A stretch of DNA of 6,098 nt from assembly GCA_050744165.1 (NCBI GenBank), contig JBOGGN010000012.1:1-6098 (forward strand), read 5' to 3'. The notes under the pieces were generated by a model. It saw nothing but the letters and a program-made list of their open reading frames with translations. It did no database searches and had not been told where the DNA came from. Source of the stretch: JBOGGN01 sp050744165. GTDB lineage: Bacteria; Actinomycetota; Acidimicrobiia; Acidimicrobiales; Palsa-688. Shown here piece after piece: positions 5,443-6,098 of this stretch. Position 1 is the stretch's first letter; each line of letters opens with the position of its first letter. Both the position numbers and the translations under genes were made by a program.

Positions 5443-5709
5443 GTGAACGTGAGCGACTTCGACCGGGAGAAGCGCCTCCAACAGCTGAAGGCCGGGTACA
5501 GCGAGACGGATCGTGCCGATGTGTGGCAACTTGTTGCCAGCGGGAACCCGCCCCTCCACGACCGCCGGGCGCTGGCCTGGGCCTACGTCAACCAGCCACC
5601 GTGGATGGTTCGAGCCGACACCATGCTGCAACGGCGTCGGCGGCCGCAGGCGGAGGAGGGGGTGCGCCAGAGCTGTGAGATCCTGGGCATGCCGCTTTCC
5701 GGGACTTGA
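5443..5709 (+). CDS. 88-residue protein, unknown
   Basis: A small soluble, probably mostly helical protein that I do not recognise. It starts NVSDFDREKRLQQLKAG, has the central segment DRRALAWAYVNQPPWMVRAD and ends ILGMPLSGT. The N-terminal third is charged and could form a short helix; there are three Trp; no membrane segment, signal peptide or zinc motif is seen (one Cys). Strong G/C preference at third codon positions and the sensible composition support real coding, with TGA at 5707. The frame stays open upstream, with GTG at 5401 overlapping the MpaB-like gene; I choose GTG 5443, eight bases after that gene's stop, though GTG 5449 is equally possible and none has a good ribosome site. 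Translation is therefore likely coupled to the oxygenase gene. A partner role for that protein is a guess from position. Confidence 0.6.
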   Translation: MNVSDFDREKRLQQLKAGYSETDRADVWQLVASGNPPLHDRRALAWAYVNQPPWMVRADTMLQRRRRPQAEEGVRQSCEILGMPLSGT

Positions 5710-5710
5710 G

Positions 5711-6098
5711 TCAGGTGATTGGTGGAGCAGCCGTGAAGGCGATCAACTGGGCGACCCAGCTGCCATGTACTTCGGTCATGAGGGTGGCGTACAGAATTGT
5801 GCCGGTAGGGAGGACGGGACTGGCGAAGAACGCCTGCGAAGGGGGCAACAGGCCGGAGTTGACCATATTGTCGCCGTAAATGGTGGTGCCAACGAGCAGG
5901 TAGTACGCCTGCGCTGCCGCGATGGTGGACCAGGTGAAGGTCGTCGGCGCGTCGTTCAGCTGGGTGGATTGAAACACGTTGAGCTCGCCGTTGGTGGGGT
6001 GGGTGAAGGTTCCCATGGCCGGCCCGGTCGTGAAGGTGACCGACTGAACCTGGCTGTAGACGCCGTTGACCTTCGTGAACAGGCTGGCGTACATGGTC
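5711..6098 (-). CDS. C-terminal part of a repeat-containing, probably secreted protein (partial)
   Basis: The frame is open from TGA at 5711-5713 to the window end, so the true start lies beyond 6098; the internal ATG at 6094 is not taken as the start. The visible 129 or so residues are rich in Thr, Ser, Tyr, Phe and small residues, low in charge, and predicted beta-rich. Two related segments occur: LYASLFTKVNGVYSQVQSVT near the beginning and LYATLMTEVHGSWVAQLIAF near the end, spaced by about 90 residues, with TFTWSTIAAAQAYYLLVGTT between. This matches tandem fibronectin-III/Ig-like modules of extracellular bacterial proteins. Signal peptide and any enzymatic domain would be upstream and are not visible. 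Codon choice is less G/C-extreme than in the other genes. It converges on the 88-residue gene with one base (5710) between the stops, leaving no room for separate terminators. Secretion is inferred from composition. Confidence 0.78.
   Translation of the reverse strand, partial: TMYASLFTKVNGVYSQVQSVTFTTGPAMGTFTHPTNGELNVFQSTQLNDAPTTFTWSTIAAAQAYYLLVGTTIYGDNMVNSGLLPPSQAFFASPVLPTGTILYATLMTEVHGSWVAQLIAFTAAPPIT

Noticed and set aside
5338..5678. Possible frameshift at the end of the MpaB-like gene
   Set aside because: A one-base shift near LNTLR would read a different tail, but the in-frame ending is a plausible family C-terminus at normal length, and the alternative frame soon becomes Arg/Pro-rich sequence.

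Overview
The window is a high-GC stretch with strong G/C preference at third codon positions and several GTG starts. It also carries a mycobacterial-type MenB, an MpaB/DUF2236 protein and a ROK kinase related to polyphosphate glucokinases. Together these suggest an actinomycete. An acidimicrobial or environmental lineage is my guess; nothing in the window fixes the taxon. I see no rRNA, tRNA, CRISPR array, insertion sequence, integrase or phage gene.

Layout. Positions 1-201 are mostly non-coding: a possible 25-residue minus-strand ORF at the left edge, then a perfect 14-bp hairpin that ends the next operon. From 2166 down to 202 three genes lie head to tail on the minus strand: an ACT-domain protein, a DUF985 (cupin_5) protein and a ROK-family sugar kinase, with gaps of 47 and 9-10 bp. 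A divergent intergenic region (2167-2352) with repeated CTGAGAA boxes separates them from a plus-strand series. That series is a 79-residue single-pass membrane protein, a class I SAM-dependent methyltransferase, and menB, whose start overlaps the methyltransferase stop by 4 bp. A 201-bp gap with three hairpins follows. Then come an MpaB/DUF2236-type putative oxygenase and an 88-residue unrecognised protein. The last gene, on the minus strand and cut by the window end, is the C-terminus of a beta-rich repeat protein, probably secreted; it converges on the 88-residue gene with one base between the stops.

How the genes may work together. The clear metabolic anchor is MenB, which forms the naphthoquinone ring of menaquinone. 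The translationally coupled methyltransferase is a candidate for a linked step, but its sequence does not show a substrate. The minus-strand trio looks like a small sensory, sugar and phosphorylation unit (ligand-binding ACT domain, cupin-like enzyme, sugar kinase) with no known shared pathway. I see no obvious defence system or new mobile system. The points most worth following are the methyltransferase-menB coupling, the unusual ROK kinase (altered ELGH motif and Pro/Ala-rich N-terminus), the repeated operator-like boxes, and the small unrecognised proteins.
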